Shown piece by piece: positions 16,717-25,538 of a stretch of DNA of 64,000 nucleotides. Numbering within the stretch: position 1 is the stretch's first letter; each line of letters opens with the position of its first letter. Origin of the DNA: Opitutaceae bacterium. Its GTDB lineage: Bacteria; Verrucomicrobiota; Verrucomicrobiia; Opitutales; Opitutaceae. The notes under the pieces are model-generated. The model ran no database searches. It was not told where the DNA came from and saw nothing but the letters and a program-made list of their open reading frames with translations. The stretch spans positions 1-64,000 of the forward strand of contig JACKPU010000007.1 in NCBI GenBank assembly GCA_024233285.1. Reading direction: 5' to 3'. The position numbers were made by a program, and so were the translations under genes.

Positions 16717-17366
16717 TCGACGGCGTGCGGTTCAAGGTCTGCGGCATCACGTCCTTGGTCGACGCGGGCTTCGCCGACAAGTGCGGCGCCGACTACCTCG
16801 GTTTTAATCTCTACCCGAAATCGCCGCGCTATCTTTCGCTGCGCCAATACACCGGCATGGCCAAATTGCTGCCGCCGAGCAAAAAAGTCGCGGTGTGCGT
16901 GGAGCCACAATCGGATGAGCTCACGGCCATGAAGGCGGCGGGCTTTGATGCGTTTCAGATTCACTTCCGCCCGGAACTCGGCGTGCCGGCCATCGCGAAC
17001 TGGGCGTCGATTGTCGGATCCGACCGGTTGTGGCTGGCGCCGAAACTTCCCGTTGAACAAGACGTGCCCGCGGAGTGGCTTGGGTTCGCCGCCGTGATGA
17101 TGCTCGACGCCTACGCGAAGGAAAAATTCGGCGGCACCGGACACACGAGTGATTGGGGCAAATTTGCCCGGCACCGTGAGCACTACCCGCAAGTGGCATG
17201 GCTGCTGGCCGGAGGATTGAGTCCGGACAACATCGGTGGCGCCCTGCGCGCCAGCGGCGCGCGCTTTGTTGATGTGAACAGCGGTGTCGAATCCGCGCCC
17301 GGGGTGAAAGATCTGGCGAAGCTCAAACAGTTCGTGGTGAACCTACACCGCGCGCGCGCGGAGTGA
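16713..17366 (+). CDS. trpF: Phosphoribosylanthranilate isomerase
   Basis: The protein has 217 residues from the ATG in the overlap with the DegT gene. The start FKVCGITSLVDA carries the catalytic cysteine. GADYLGFNLYPKSPRYLS and a late LLAGGLSPDNIGGAL with VDVNSGVESAPGVKD are the usual beta-strand ends and phosphate site of this TIM barrel; a catalytic Asp is likely in VMMLDAY. It converts phosphoribosylanthranilate to CdRP in tryptophan synthesis. The next enzyme, TrpC, is encoded far away at 51.5 kb. Its 3' end overlaps the convergent ogt gene by 24 bases. Confidence 0.94.
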   Translation: MIDGVRFKVCGITSLVDAGFADKCGADYLGFNLYPKSPRYLSLRQYTGMAKLLPPSKKVAVCVEPQSDELTAMKAAGFDAFQIHFRPELGVPAIANWASIVGSDRLWLAPKLPVEQDVPAEWLGFAAVMMLDAYAKEKFGGTGHTSDWGKFARHREHYPQVAWLLAGGLSPDNIGGALRASGARFVDVNSGVESAPGVKDLAKLKQFVVNLHRARAE

Positions 17367-17843
17367 GGCTTCATGCTCAAGCAGTCGCCGCTTGAGCTTT
17401 TCCCCAAAGGCAAATCCGGTAAGCGATCCATCCGCGCCGATGACGCGATGACACGGCACGATCACGCAGATGGGATTGGTGGCATTCGCGCGGCCGACGG
17501 CGCGGGCGGCACGCGGTAAACCAATCTTGGCCGCCAGCGCGCCGTAGGTGGTGGTGCGCCCGCGTGGAATACGCTGTAATGCGCGCCATACCTTTTGCTG
17601 AAAGGCGGTGCCCTGCGGAGCCAGCGACAAATCGAACTCCCGCCGCTTGCCGGCAAAATACTCAGACAGTTGCGCACGGGCGTCAGCCGTTCTGACAGTG
17701 TCACGTATTACGTGACACGTTTTCAGGCGTGACAAAAGTTTGCTCTCTCCACCGAAGGCGGTGGCGACGACGGCGCCTTGATCGTTTACGGCAACGCTGA
17801 ATTGGCCGAACGGCGTCGGGAAGGTGTCGGAATAGCAGATCAT
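17343..17843 (-). CDS. ogt: Methylated-DNA--protein-cysteine methyltransferase (Ogt type)
   Basis: The protein has 166 residues from the ATG at 17843. It shows FQQKVWRALQRIPRGRTTTYG (recognition helix and arginine finger), ARAVGRANATNP and the acceptor motif VIVPCHRVIGADGSLTGF with the suicide cysteine. It transfers methyl groups from O6-methylguanine or O4-methylthymine to itself. The start overlaps the end of the Ada-AlkA gene (ATGA), so the two repair proteins are made together. A perfect inverted repeat at 17698-17718 lies inside the gene. The upstream open frame to 18350 is an extension into the neighbour and not real. Confidence 0.96.
   Translation of the reverse strand: MICYSDTFPTPFGQFSVAVNDQGAVVATAFGGESKLLSRLKTCHVIRDTVRTADARAQLSEYFAGKRREFDLSLAPQGTAFQQKVWRALQRIPRGRTTTYGALAAKIGLPRAARAVGRANATNPICVIVPCHRVIGADGSLTGFAFGEKLKRRLLEHEASLRARAV
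17698..17718. repeat. Perfect 10-bp-arm inverted repeat inside ogt
   Basis: The arms GTGTCACGTA and TACGTGACAC flank a single central T, giving a perfect 21-base palindrome. It falls in codons for THR-CYS-HIS-VAL-ILE-ARG-ASP-THR-VAL of ogt, a part of the protein that is not strongly conserved. It looks like a dimer-binding operator but has no proven role. Confidence 0.6.
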
Positions 17844-19261
17844 GTCGGCATGGGTTGATTGAATTGCCAGAGATGGGCGGTCGCCAGACTGCGATACGGC
17901 GCGAACACGGCCATGAGTCGGCGGGTGGCATCGACGTCGGGCCGCTGTTCCAGTTTGAACAGGGCTTGCAGGCCACTGGTGACACCGGTGTCGCCGTAGG
18001 GCACGCAGTCGGCGAAGCCCAAAGCGCGCATCATCAGATAATTCACCGACCAAGGACCCAGCCCGCGAATATCCAACAAGGTCCGCTCGGCCCGCGTTGC
18101 CGAGCCTTGGGCCAAGGCGTGCAGATCGAGGTTTCCCTCCACCACGAGGCGCGCCACATCGATAACGTAGGCCGCCTTTTGCCGGGAGAACTTCAACGCG
18201 ATCAAGTCGGCGGGCTTCAACGCCGCGACCGCCGCCGCTGCGGGCGGCGCGATCAATCCGTGGTCGAGCGGCGTGCCGGCAAGTTCGATGAGTCTTCGGC
18301 GCAACTGACAGGCGAAAGGGAAATTGATCTGCTGGCCGACGATGGACCAAAGCAGGCCGTCAAAAACAGAATGGGTCTGACTGATGCGCAGGCCGGGCCG
18401 ACCGCGCACGAGGCGCGCCAGTCCAAGCTTTTGCGCGAGGCGCGCAAATCCATTGGCGTCCTGCCCCAAGCCAAGCAGTCCGCTGACCATCTGATGAACG
18501 GCGACATTATCGGGCGAAGCCGCAACTTCGATGGTTTCATCGGCCAACTGGAAAGAAACCAGTGCAGGCCGATCATTGATTCGGGTGGCACAGGTGTAGC
18601 CATCGCCCGCCAAGTGTTCGTTCACGCTGTGTCCGTCGCGGCTCAACGCCCGTCGCAAATAGGGCAGCGGGTAACCCGTGGGCAGGTGAATGGTGAACGA
18701 AGCGCCCCGGGAGAGTTTGCGGTAATCGCCCGGCGTCAGTCCGGTCAGCCGACGAAAGTGCTCGTGAAAAACCGAGAGCGATTCGAAACCCGCGTTGGCC
18801 GCGACCTCGGTCAAGGGCGCCGAAGTTGCCAACAATGCGGTGCGAGCGTGTGCAATGCGTGCCCGCAACAGGAGGTCGGCCGGGGTTTGATGATAGTGCA
18901 GCCGGAAAAGCTCGAAGACCCGGCTCGAGCCGAAACCGGAGCGCCGCACAATGGTCCGGGTGTCGTGAAAAGCCACGGGATCCCGGCGAATTTCCGCAAC
19001 CAGCGCCTCGATCGACTCAAGCACCGGATCGGCCCCTTGGGCGAAATCATCGGGAAAGCATTTTTTGCACGGACGCAGTCCGGTGGCGCGGGCGGCTTCG
19101 CAAGTTGGGAAGAATCGCACGTTTTCGCGCTTGGGTTTCCGCGCGGTGCAGCCCGGCAGACAGTAGATGCCGGTGGTGAGCACACCGAGAAAGAAGCGGC
19201 CGTTGTAGCTGGCATCGCTGGCCAGCACCCGCTCATACATCCGTTGGTCGCTCATTCGCAT
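17840..19261 (-). CDS. alkA: Ada-AlkA fusion: DNA-3-methyladenine glycosylase 2 with methyl-phosphotriester sensor
   Basis: The protein has 473 residues in three modules. Residues about 1-75 form an Ada-type zinc domain with four cysteines (GIYCLPGCTARKPKRE, then GLRPCKKCFPDD). Residues about 85-190 are an AraC-type double helix-turn-helix (SSRVFELFRLHYHQTPADLL). From about 190 an AlkA N-domain leads to a helix-hairpin-helix glycosylase, with LLWSIVGQQINFPFA and LLDIRGLGPWSVNYLMMR followed by the catalytic Asp in FADCVPYGDTGV. It should sense methylated DNA, activate transcription and excise alkylated bases. It is coupled to ogt by a four-base overlap. MSDQR at 19255 is an alternative start. 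Confidence 0.94.
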   Translation of the reverse strand: MRMSDQRMYERVLASDASYNGRFFLGVLTTGIYCLPGCTARKPKRENVRFFPTCEAARATGLRPCKKCFPDDFAQGADPVLESIEALVAEIRRDPVAFHDTRTIVRRSGFGSSRVFELFRLHYHQTPADLLLRARIAHARTALLATSAPLTEVAANAGFESLSVFHEHFRRLTGLTPGDYRKLSRGASFTIHLPTGYPLPYLRRALSRDGHSVNEHLAGDGYTCATRINDRPALVSFQLADETIEVAASPDNVAVHQMVSGLLGLGQDANGFARLAQKLGLARLVRGRPGLRISQTHSVFDGLLWSIVGQQINFPFACQLRRRLIELAGTPLDHGLIAPPAAAAVAALKPADLIALKFSRQKAAYVIDVARLVVEGNLDLHALAQGSATRAERTLLDIRGLGPWSVNYLMMRALGFADCVPYGDTGVTSGLQALFKLEQRPDVDATRRLMAVFAPYRSLATAHLWQFNQPMPT

Positions 19262-19363
19262 GGCGGCACGCTAGCACATTCGCCGCGTCCCGTCGTCCGG
19301 ATTTCTCCGGCGCAATTTTTGCCCGCGCTGGACAGCGAGTCACGGTTGCGCATGATGGTGATC

Positions 19364-19813
19364 ATGTCCGCAATCTACGCTCAACTCCGTGCTGATATCA
19401 TCACCGCCATGAAGGCCCGCGACTCGGTGGCCACGACGGCCCTGCGCACGGCCGATGCCGCCATCAAGCGCGCCGCGCTTGATGCGAATGTGGAGATTGA
19501 TGACGCGCTTGTGATCGCGACCATGCGCAAGGGCGTGAAGAATCTGACCGACGCCAACACCGAGTTCGCCAAGGCGGGCCGCGATGATCTGATCGCCGCC
19601 AACAAGGCGGAGATCGTGCTGCTGGAGAAATACCTGCCGCAGGGGCTTTCGGCGGAAAAGCTTGAGGCCGCGGTCAATGATGCCATCGCCACGACCGGCG
19701 CCGCGACGAAACGCGAGATGGGCAAGGTCATGGCTGCGCTCAAGCAGCATCCGCAGGCTGATGTGATCGATTTCGGCGCCGCCAGCAAATTGATCCAAGG
19801 CAAGCTCAGTTAA
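19364..19813 (+). CDS. yqeY: GatB/YqeY-domain protein
   Basis: The protein has 149 residues, the usual YqeY size. It begins MSAIYAQLRADIITAMKARD and is nearly all helical, with LRTADAAIKRAALD, EFAKAGRDDLI and EKYLPQGLSAEKLEAAV. The domain equals the C-terminal tRNA-binding part of GatB, but as a free protein its job is unclear. ATGs at 19352 and 19355 are possible, but 19364 matches family length. A much longer upstream open frame is an antisense shadow of the Ada-AlkA gene. The helicase gene begins 22 bases later. Confidence 0.9.
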   Translation: MSAIYAQLRADIITAMKARDSVATTALRTADAAIKRAALDANVEIDDALVIATMRKGVKNLTDANTEFAKAGRDDLIAANKAEIVLLEKYLPQGLSAEKLEAAVNDAIATTGAATKREMGKVMAALKQHPQADVIDFGAASKLIQGKLS

Positions 19814-19835
19814 GGGGACGGCGTCCCGTCTGAAC

Positions 19836-22385
19836 ATGCCCGCCGCCCCGCTGGCCCCCGTGGGCGCCGCCGCCAGTCCCGAAGACGTGCTGGCGCGATT
19901 TCTCCAAGCCGCGGAGGAACGCGGCTTGGAACTTTATCCCGAGCAGGAGGAGGCGGTGCTGGAGCTGTTTGCGGATCGCAACGTAATCCTCGCGACGCCG
20001 ACCGGTTCCGGCAAATCGCTCGTGGCGGCGGCACTGCATTTCAAGGCGCTTTGCGCCGGCCAACGTTCGATCTACACGAGTCCAATCAAGGCACTCGTGA
20101 ATGAGAAGTTCCTCGCGCTGTGCCGCGACTTCGGGCCCGAAAACGTCGGGATGATGACCGGCGATGCGAGCGTGAACCTCAATGCCCCGGTGTTGTGTTG
20201 CACCGCGGAAATTTTGGCGAACATCGCCTTGGGCGGCGGCCCGCGGGCGGCCGCGGTCAAGGCGGTGATCATGGACGAGTTTCATTATTACTCGGATGCC
20301 GAACGCGGCGTGGCTTGGCAGGTGCCGTTGCTGACGCTGCCGGGCGCGCGGTTTTTGCTGATGTCGGCCACGCTCGGAGCGACGGAATTTTTCGAACGCG
20401 AACTCCAGCGTATGACCGGAGCGGAATGCGTCACGGTGCGCAGCGACCGGCGGCCGGTGCCGTTGAGTTTCGAATATTCCGAGATACCGTTGGCTGAGCG
20501 CGTGGGGCAGATCCTGCGCGAGCAGCGCGCGCCGGCGTATCTGGTGCATTTCACGCAGCGCGAGGTCGCCGAATCGGCGCAGGCCCTGATGAGCCTCGAT
20601 GTGTGCACCCGCGAGGAAAAGGCGGTGATCGCGACGGAGTTGGAGGGGGTGAAATTCAACAGCCCCTACGGCAAGGACGTGAAGCGGTGGCTCCGCAACG
20701 GCATCGGCGTGCACCACGCGGGTTTGTTGCCGAAGTATCGGATCGTGGTGGAGCAACTCGCCCAGAAAGGTCTGCTCAAACTCATCTGTGGCACGGACAC
20801 CCTTGGCGTGGGCATCAACGTGCCGATTCGCACGGTGATCTTTACCCAACTCTGGAAATACGACGGCACCAAGGCGGCCATTCTCGCGGTGCGCGATTTT
20901 CGGCAGATCGCGGGTCGGGCCGGGCGCAAAGGGTTTGATGATCGCGGCTATGTGATCGCGCAGGCGCCGGCCCATGTGATCGAGAACAAAAAGGCGGAGG
21001 AAAAGTTCGCGGGCAATCCCCAGAAGCTGCGCAAACTGGTCAAGGCCCGCGCTCCGGAAGGCGCGGTCTCGTGGGACCTGAAGACCTTCGAACGACTGCA
21101 GGCGGCGCCGCCCGAGGGCCTCACGTCGAAATTCACGATATCGCACGGCATGCTGCTCTTGCTGCTGGGGCGCGAGGGCGACGGCTGCCGGGCCGTGCGG
21201 CGGTTGATCGATGAGTGTCACGAGACGCCGGCGAAAAAGGCGGCCTTGCGTCGGCGGGCCTGGCAATTGTTCCGCGCCTTGGTCGAGCGTGGGATCGTGG
21301 ATTTCATCCCAATGGCGAATCGCGTTCCAGGTGGCCGCAAAGTGCGCGTCAATGTGGAACTGCAGGACGACTTTTCGTTACACCAAGCGCTTTCACTTTA
21401 CCTGATCGATACGTTGCCGCGACTCGACCGGGAGTCCGCGGATTATCCGTTTGATGTGCTTACCTTGTGCGAGTCCATCGTCGAGGACCCCGATATGATC
21501 CTGCGCAAGCAGGTCGATCGGCTGAAAACGGCCAAGATGATCGAGATGAAGGCGGCGGGAATCGAATATGACGAGCGGATCGCCAAGCTCGACGAGGTGG
21601 AACATCCCAAGCCGTTGCGCGAGTTTATCTACGACACGTTCAATGCCTTTGCCGCGGCCCATCCTTGGGTGGAAAACGAGAACGTGCGCCCCAAGTCGAT
21701 CGCGCGGGAGATGTTCGAACGGTATATGTCCTTTGCTGATTATATCCGGGATTATGGCTTGGAGCGGAGCGAGGGACTCTTTCTGCGGCATCTCTCCCAA
21801 GTCTGGAAGGTATTGGCTCAGACTGTGCCGGATACTGCGAAGACGGAGGAGGTGCAGGAAATGGAGGCCTATTTCCGCGAATTGATCCGGGGTATCGACT
21901 CCAGTCTGCTTGAGGAATGGGAGCGCATGCGCGATCCCGATTGGGTGGCGGCGGAGGTGGCGGGCGACAAACCGGCGCGGCCGGCGAGTTTTGACATTAC
22001 GCGGGACCAGACCGCTTTCCGCCGATTGGTGCGGGCGGATATCCTCACGTGGCTGCAGGGCGCGTTGCGCTGGCACACCGGCGGCGGGTCAGCGACGATC
22101 CAGCACGACGAGCCGGAATTGGAGAACCAGACGCACTACCGGGAATTCGAATCTTACTTTACCGAGCGCGGTCGCTTCCGCCTCGATCCCGAGGGTCGGT
22201 CCGCCAAGCACACGCATTGGGCTGAATCAGCCGAGGCCGGGACCTGGCAGGTCGCGCAGGTGCTCGTCGATCAGGACGGGCTCAACGATTGGGAGGCGGT
22301 CTTCACCGTCGACCTGAAGCAATCCCGCGAGGAAAACCGCGCGGTTATTCGTTTCGAAAGCGTGCACGCCATCGGCACGGCCTGA
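19836..22385 (+). CDS. Ski2-like DEAD/DEAH RNA or DNA helicase (DUF3516 type)
   Basis: The protein has 849 residues. Superfamily 2 motifs run in order: LYPEQEEAV (Q-like), ATPTGSGKSL (Walker A), YTSPIKALVNEK (Ia), VIMDEFHYYSD (DEFH Walker B), LLMSATLGA (III), LICGTDTLGVGINVP and RQIAGRAGRKGFDDRG (VI). The C-terminal third is helical and matches what I recall of DUF3516. It is probably a cytoplasmic ATP-driven nucleic-acid remodeler; the substrate is unknown. It sits 22 bases after yqeY on the same strand and converges on ffh. Confidence 0.88.
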   Translation: MPAAPLAPVGAAASPEDVLARFLQAAEERGLELYPEQEEAVLELFADRNVILATPTGSGKSLVAAALHFKALCAGQRSIYTSPIKALVNEKFLALCRDFGPENVGMMTGDASVNLNAPVLCCTAEILANIALGGGPRAAAVKAVIMDEFHYYSDAERGVAWQVPLLTLPGARFLLMSATLGATEFFERELQRMTGAECVTVRSDRRPVPLSFEYSEIPLAERVGQILREQRAPAYLVHFTQREVAESAQALMSLDVCTREEKAVIATELEGVKFNSPYGKDVKRWLRNGIGVHHAGLLPKYRIVVEQLAQKGLLKLICGTDTLGVGINVPIRTVIFTQLWKYDGTKAAILAVRDFRQIAGRAGRKGFDDRGYVIAQAPAHVIENKKAEEKFAGNPQKLRKLVKARAPEGAVSWDLKTFERLQAAPPEGLTSKFTISHGMLLLLLGREGDGCRAVRRLIDECHETPAKKAALRRRAWQLFRALVERGIVDFIPMANRVPGGRKVRVNVELQDDFSLHQALSLYLIDTLPRLDRESADYPFDVLTLCESIVEDPDMILRKQVDRLKTAKMIEMKAAGIEYDERIAKLDEVEHPKPLREFIYDTFNAFAAAHPWVENENVRPKSIAREMFERYMSFADYIRDYGLERSEGLFLRHLSQVWKVLAQTVPDTAKTEEVQEMEAYFRELIRGIDSSLLEEWERMRDPDWVAAEVAGDKPARPASFDITRDQTAFRRLVRADILTWLQGALRWHTGGGSATIQHDEPELENQTHYREFESYFTERGRFRLDPEGRSAKHTHWAESAEAGTWQVAQVLVDQDGLNDWEAVFTVDLKQSREENRAVIRFESVHAIGTA

Positions 22386-22400
22386 ACCGCGGAGGCCGGA

Positions 22401-23747
22401 TCACATACCCGGCAAGCCACCGCCTTGGGAGCGCATGGCCTCGAGTTGGCGCATCATTTTCTTCGAACCGCCGCCCTTCATCATCTTCATCATTTTCTGC
22501 ATCTGCTGGAATTGCTTCAGCAGTTGGTTGACCTCGACGATTTTGACCCCGGCCCCGTTGGCGATGCGCTGACGGCGGCTCCCGTTGAGGATTTGCGGTT
22601 TCTGCCGCTCGTGCTTGGTCATCGAATGGATGATGGCTTCGGTGCGCTTCATCTGCTGATCGGCATTGTCGGGCAACTGCATGCCGCTCATGCCTGGAAT
22701 CATGCCCATAATGCTCTGCATCGAGCCCATCTTTTTGACCTGCTGCATCTGCGCGAGGAAGTCTTCTAGATCGAACTCCGCCTTGCGCATCTTTTCGGCC
22801 ATGCGTTCGGCCTCTTTTTGATCGATGTTCTCCTGGGCCTTTTCAACGAGCGAAACGACGTCGCCCATGCCGAGAATGCGCGAGGCGAGGCGGTCCGGGT
22901 GGAACTGTTCGAACGCGTCGGTCTTTTCGCCGGTGCCGGCGAATTTGATCGGCACGCCGGTAATCGATTTGATCGAAAGGGCGGCGCCGCCTCGGGCGTC
23001 GCCGTCGAGCTTGGTGAGAATCAGGCCAGTGAGCTGGACGGCTTCATTGAACGTCTTGGCGACGTTGACGGCTTCTTGACCGAGAGCGCCGTCGGCCACG
23101 AGGAGGACTTCATCGGGCTGGATCGTCGCGCGAAGCTTTTTGACCTCTTCGATCAGATCCGTGTCGATCTGCAGCCGGCCGGCGGTGTCGAAAATGATGG
23201 CGTCGTGATTACCGGCTTTGGCGGCGGCGGCAGCAGCGGATCCGATGGCGGGGACATCCTTCGAGTCGCGATCGGCGTAGAACCCGAGCTCTTCCTGCTT
23301 GGCGAGAATCTCCAGCTGATCAATGGCGGCCGGCCGGTAAATGTCACATGCGGCGACGAGCGGATTGTAGCCGCGCTTTTTGAGCAGTTTGCCGAGTTTG
23401 GCGGTCGAGGTGGTTTTGCCGGAGCCATGCAGGCCGACCATCATGATGCGCAGCGGCCGGTGGTCGGAGAGGGCGGTGGTGCCCTCGCCGAGCAGTTTGA
23501 CGAGCTCGTCGTGGATGATCTTGACGACCTGCTGGCCCGGGGTGACCGATTTGAGGACTTCCTGACCGACGCAGGCGGTTTGCACGCGCTCGACGAACTC
23601 GCGGGCGACCTTGAAATGGACGTCGGCGGCGAGGAGGGCGGTGCGGACCTCCTTGAGGGCGTCCGCCATGTTGTCTTCGGACAGACGGCCCACGCCGCGA
23701 AGGTTGCGGAGGGCGCTGCCCAGCTTGTCGGTAAGGGATTCGAACAT
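22401..23747 (-). CDS. ffh: Signal recognition particle protein Ffh
   Basis: The protein has 448 residues when started at MFESLTDKLGSAL. The N-domain is followed by the GTPase with MVGLHGSGKTTSTAKL, LVAACDIYRPAA, FDTAGRLQID, TKLDGDARGG and KFAGTGEK. The Met-rich M domain holds MGSMQSIMGMIPGM and SRRQRIANGAG, which bind 4.5S RNA and signal sequences. It targets nascent inner-membrane and secreted proteins to FtsY. Ffh and the plus-strand Lrp gene are divergent with 96 bases between starts. Confidence 0.97.
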   Translation of the reverse strand: MFESLTDKLGSALRNLRGVGRLSEDNMADALKEVRTALLAADVHFKVAREFVERVQTACVGQEVLKSVTPGQQVVKIIHDELVKLLGEGTTALSDHRPLRIMMVGLHGSGKTTSTAKLGKLLKKRGYNPLVAACDIYRPAAIDQLEILAKQEELGFYADRDSKDVPAIGSAAAAAAKAGNHDAIIFDTAGRLQIDTDLIEEVKKLRATIQPDEVLLVADGALGQEAVNVAKTFNEAVQLTGLILTKLDGDARGGAALSIKSITGVPIKFAGTGEKTDAFEQFHPDRLASRILGMGDVVSLVEKAQENIDQKEAERMAEKMRKAEFDLEDFLAQMQQVKKMGSMQSIMGMIPGMSGMQLPDNADQQMKRTEAIIHSMTKHERQKPQILNGSRRQRIANGAGVKIVEVNQLLKQFQQMQKMMKMMKGGGSKKMMRQLEAMRSQGGGLPGM

Positions 23748-23843
23748 GGAAATGGTGAGTGAAACCGGCCAAAGAGCGGATTTCACGCTATTTTTCAACC
23801 CAGCCAATAATAGTGTGGATTACTGCTTCGGGAGTTTGTCACT

Positions 23844-24344
23844 ATGCCACTCCCTATGAATCCTGTTCTCAAGCTCTTGATCGAAGGCGGCAGCCTCTCC
23901 CCGGCGCAAATGGCGCAGGTGGCCGGCATGTCCGAAGCCGAGATTAATCAGCACCTGGAACAGCTGAAAAAAGATAAAATCTTCCTCGGCTGGCGTCCCG
24001 TGCTCGATCTTTCGCGCGAGGCCGCCGCCGCCGCCACGGTGCGGGCGGTGATTGAGGTGCGGATTACGCCGGAACGCGGCGGTGGTTTCAATCGGCATGC
24101 GGAACGGATCAGCCGCTTCGACGAGGTGGAATCGTGTTATTTGATGTCCGGCGGTTATGACCTGCTGGTTTTTGTCAAAGGCGCGTCCTTGCAAAAGGTG
24201 GCGAGCTTTGTGTCGGAAAAGCTTTCGACCATCGAAGGCGTCCTGTCCACTGCGACCCACTTCCAACTGCGCTGCTACAAGGACCAGGGCTATCTGCTCG
24301 AACAGGGTGAGCCCGAGGGCACCCGGCTGACCGTGGCCCCGTAA
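23844..24344 (+). CDS. Lrp/AsnC-family transcriptional regulator
   Basis: The protein has 166 residues. The N-terminal winged helix (LIEGGSLSPAQMAQVAGMSE, then INQHLEQLKKDK) leads to a RAM effector domain with YLMSGGYDLLVFVKG and a typical C-terminal strand. These octamer-forming regulators sense amino acids. It stops 12 bases before an aminotransferase gene, which suggests it controls, and is co-transcribed with, that gene. An internal ATG (MNPVLKLL, 23856) is an equally good start. Confidence 0.88.
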   Translation: MPLPMNPVLKLLIEGGSLSPAQMAQVAGMSEAEINQHLEQLKKDKIFLGWRPVLDLSREAAAAATVRAVIEVRITPERGGGFNRHAERISRFDEVESCYLMSGGYDLLVFVKGASLQKVASFVSEKLSTIEGVLSTATHFQLRCYKDQGYLLEQGEPEGTRLTVAP

Positions 24345-24356
24345 CGGAGTATTGCC

Positions 24357-25538
24357 ATGAGCACCGACCCGAAACAGTGGGTGGCAAGTCATGTGGCTTC
24401 GCTGCCCAAGAGTGGCATTCGCGACTTTTTTGAACTCGTCGCCAAGATGAAGGGCCAGGACGTGATCTCGCTCGGCGTGGGCGAACCCGATTTCGTCACG
24501 CCGTGGCACATCCGCGAGGCAGCGATTTACGCCCTCGAAAAAGGCAAGACCTACTACACCTCGAACTTGGGGCTGATCGAACTGCGCCGCGCGATCTCGA
24601 CCTACGTAGCCGAACACTTCGGCATCAATTATCGCCCCGAGGATCAGGTGTTGGTCACGGTGGGTGTCAGCGAGGCCTTGGATCTCGCCTTCCGCGCGTT
24701 CTGCAACCCCGGTGACAAGGTGATGTATCACCAGCCGTGCTACGTTTCGTATCACCCGAGCATCGCCTTGGTGCACGGCGAAGCGGTGGCGGTGCCGACC
24801 TACGCGAAGGACAACTTTGCGCTGACGGCCGAGGCCTTGCGCGCGGCGTGGCAACCCGGCTGCAAAATCCTCATGCTCAATCTGCCGTGCAATCCGACCG
24901 GCGGCACCTGCACCAAGGAGCAGCTGCAGAAGATCGCCGAATTTGCGCGCGAGAAGGATCTGCTCGTGTTGAGCGACGAGATCTATTCGGAGCTCACGTT
25001 TGAAGGGGTGCACACCAGCATCGCGAGCCTGCCCGGCATGGCCGAACGCACGATTTTCCTGCACGGCTTCTCAAAGGCCTTTGCCATGACCGGCTGGCGC
25101 ATCGGCTACGCTTGCGGCCCCACGGTGTTGATCGACGCGATGATGAAAGTGCACCAATATTCCATGATGTGCGCATCAATCATTGCCCAGGAAGCCGCCT
25201 TGGAGGCATTGACGCGCGGCTGGGAAAGCGTGCTGAAAATGCGCGAACAGTATCACCGCCGGCGCGATCTCATCGTGCGCCGCTGCAACGAAATCGGCCT
25301 CAAGTGCCACGCCCCGCGCGGATCGTTTTATGCCTTCCCCGATGTCACGGCGGTCGGGCTGGACGAAAAGAGCTTTGCGCAGGGACTCCTCGAGCAGGAG
25401 AAGGTTGCGGTCGTGCCCGGCACGGCATTTGGCCCCAACGGCAAAGGTCACGTGCGCGCCTGTTTTGCCACCGGCTACGAACAAATCATCGAAGCGTGCG
25501 ACCGGATCGAACGCTTCGTCCAATCCGCCAAAAAATGA
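24357..25538 (+). CDS. Class I/II PLP aminotransferase (AspC/PatA-like)
   Basis: The protein has 393 residues. Fold-type I motifs are VISLGVGEPDF, YYTSNLGLIELR, LPCNPTGGTCT, LVLSDEIYSEL and HGFSKAFAMTGWRIGY with the PLP lysine. The arginine near the C-terminus (VRACFATGYE) should bind the substrate carboxylate. It probably uses aspartate, alanine or an acyl-diaminopimelate-type substrate; sequence alone does not decide. It is coupled to the Lrp regulator upstream and overlaps der by four bases (ATGA). Confidence 0.92.
   Translation: MSTDPKQWVASHVASLPKSGIRDFFELVAKMKGQDVISLGVGEPDFVTPWHIREAAIYALEKGKTYYTSNLGLIELRRAISTYVAEHFGINYRPEDQVLVTVGVSEALDLAFRAFCNPGDKVMYHQPCYVSYHPSIALVHGEAVAVPTYAKDNFALTAEALRAAWQPGCKILMLNLPCNPTGGTCTKEQLQKIAEFAREKDLLVLSDEIYSELTFEGVHTSIASLPGMAERTIFLHGFSKAFAMTGWRIGYACGPTVLIDAMMKVHQYSMMCASIIAQEAALEALTRGWESVLKMREQYHRRRDLIVRRCNEIGLKCHAPRGSFYAFPDVTAVGLDEKSFAQGLLEQEKVAVVPGTAFGPNGKGHVRACFATGYEQIIEACDRIERFVQSAKK

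Noticed and set aside
17855..19363. Upstream extension of the YqeY frame
   Set aside because: It is antisense to the Ada-AlkA gene; YqeY proteins have the length given by ATG 19364.
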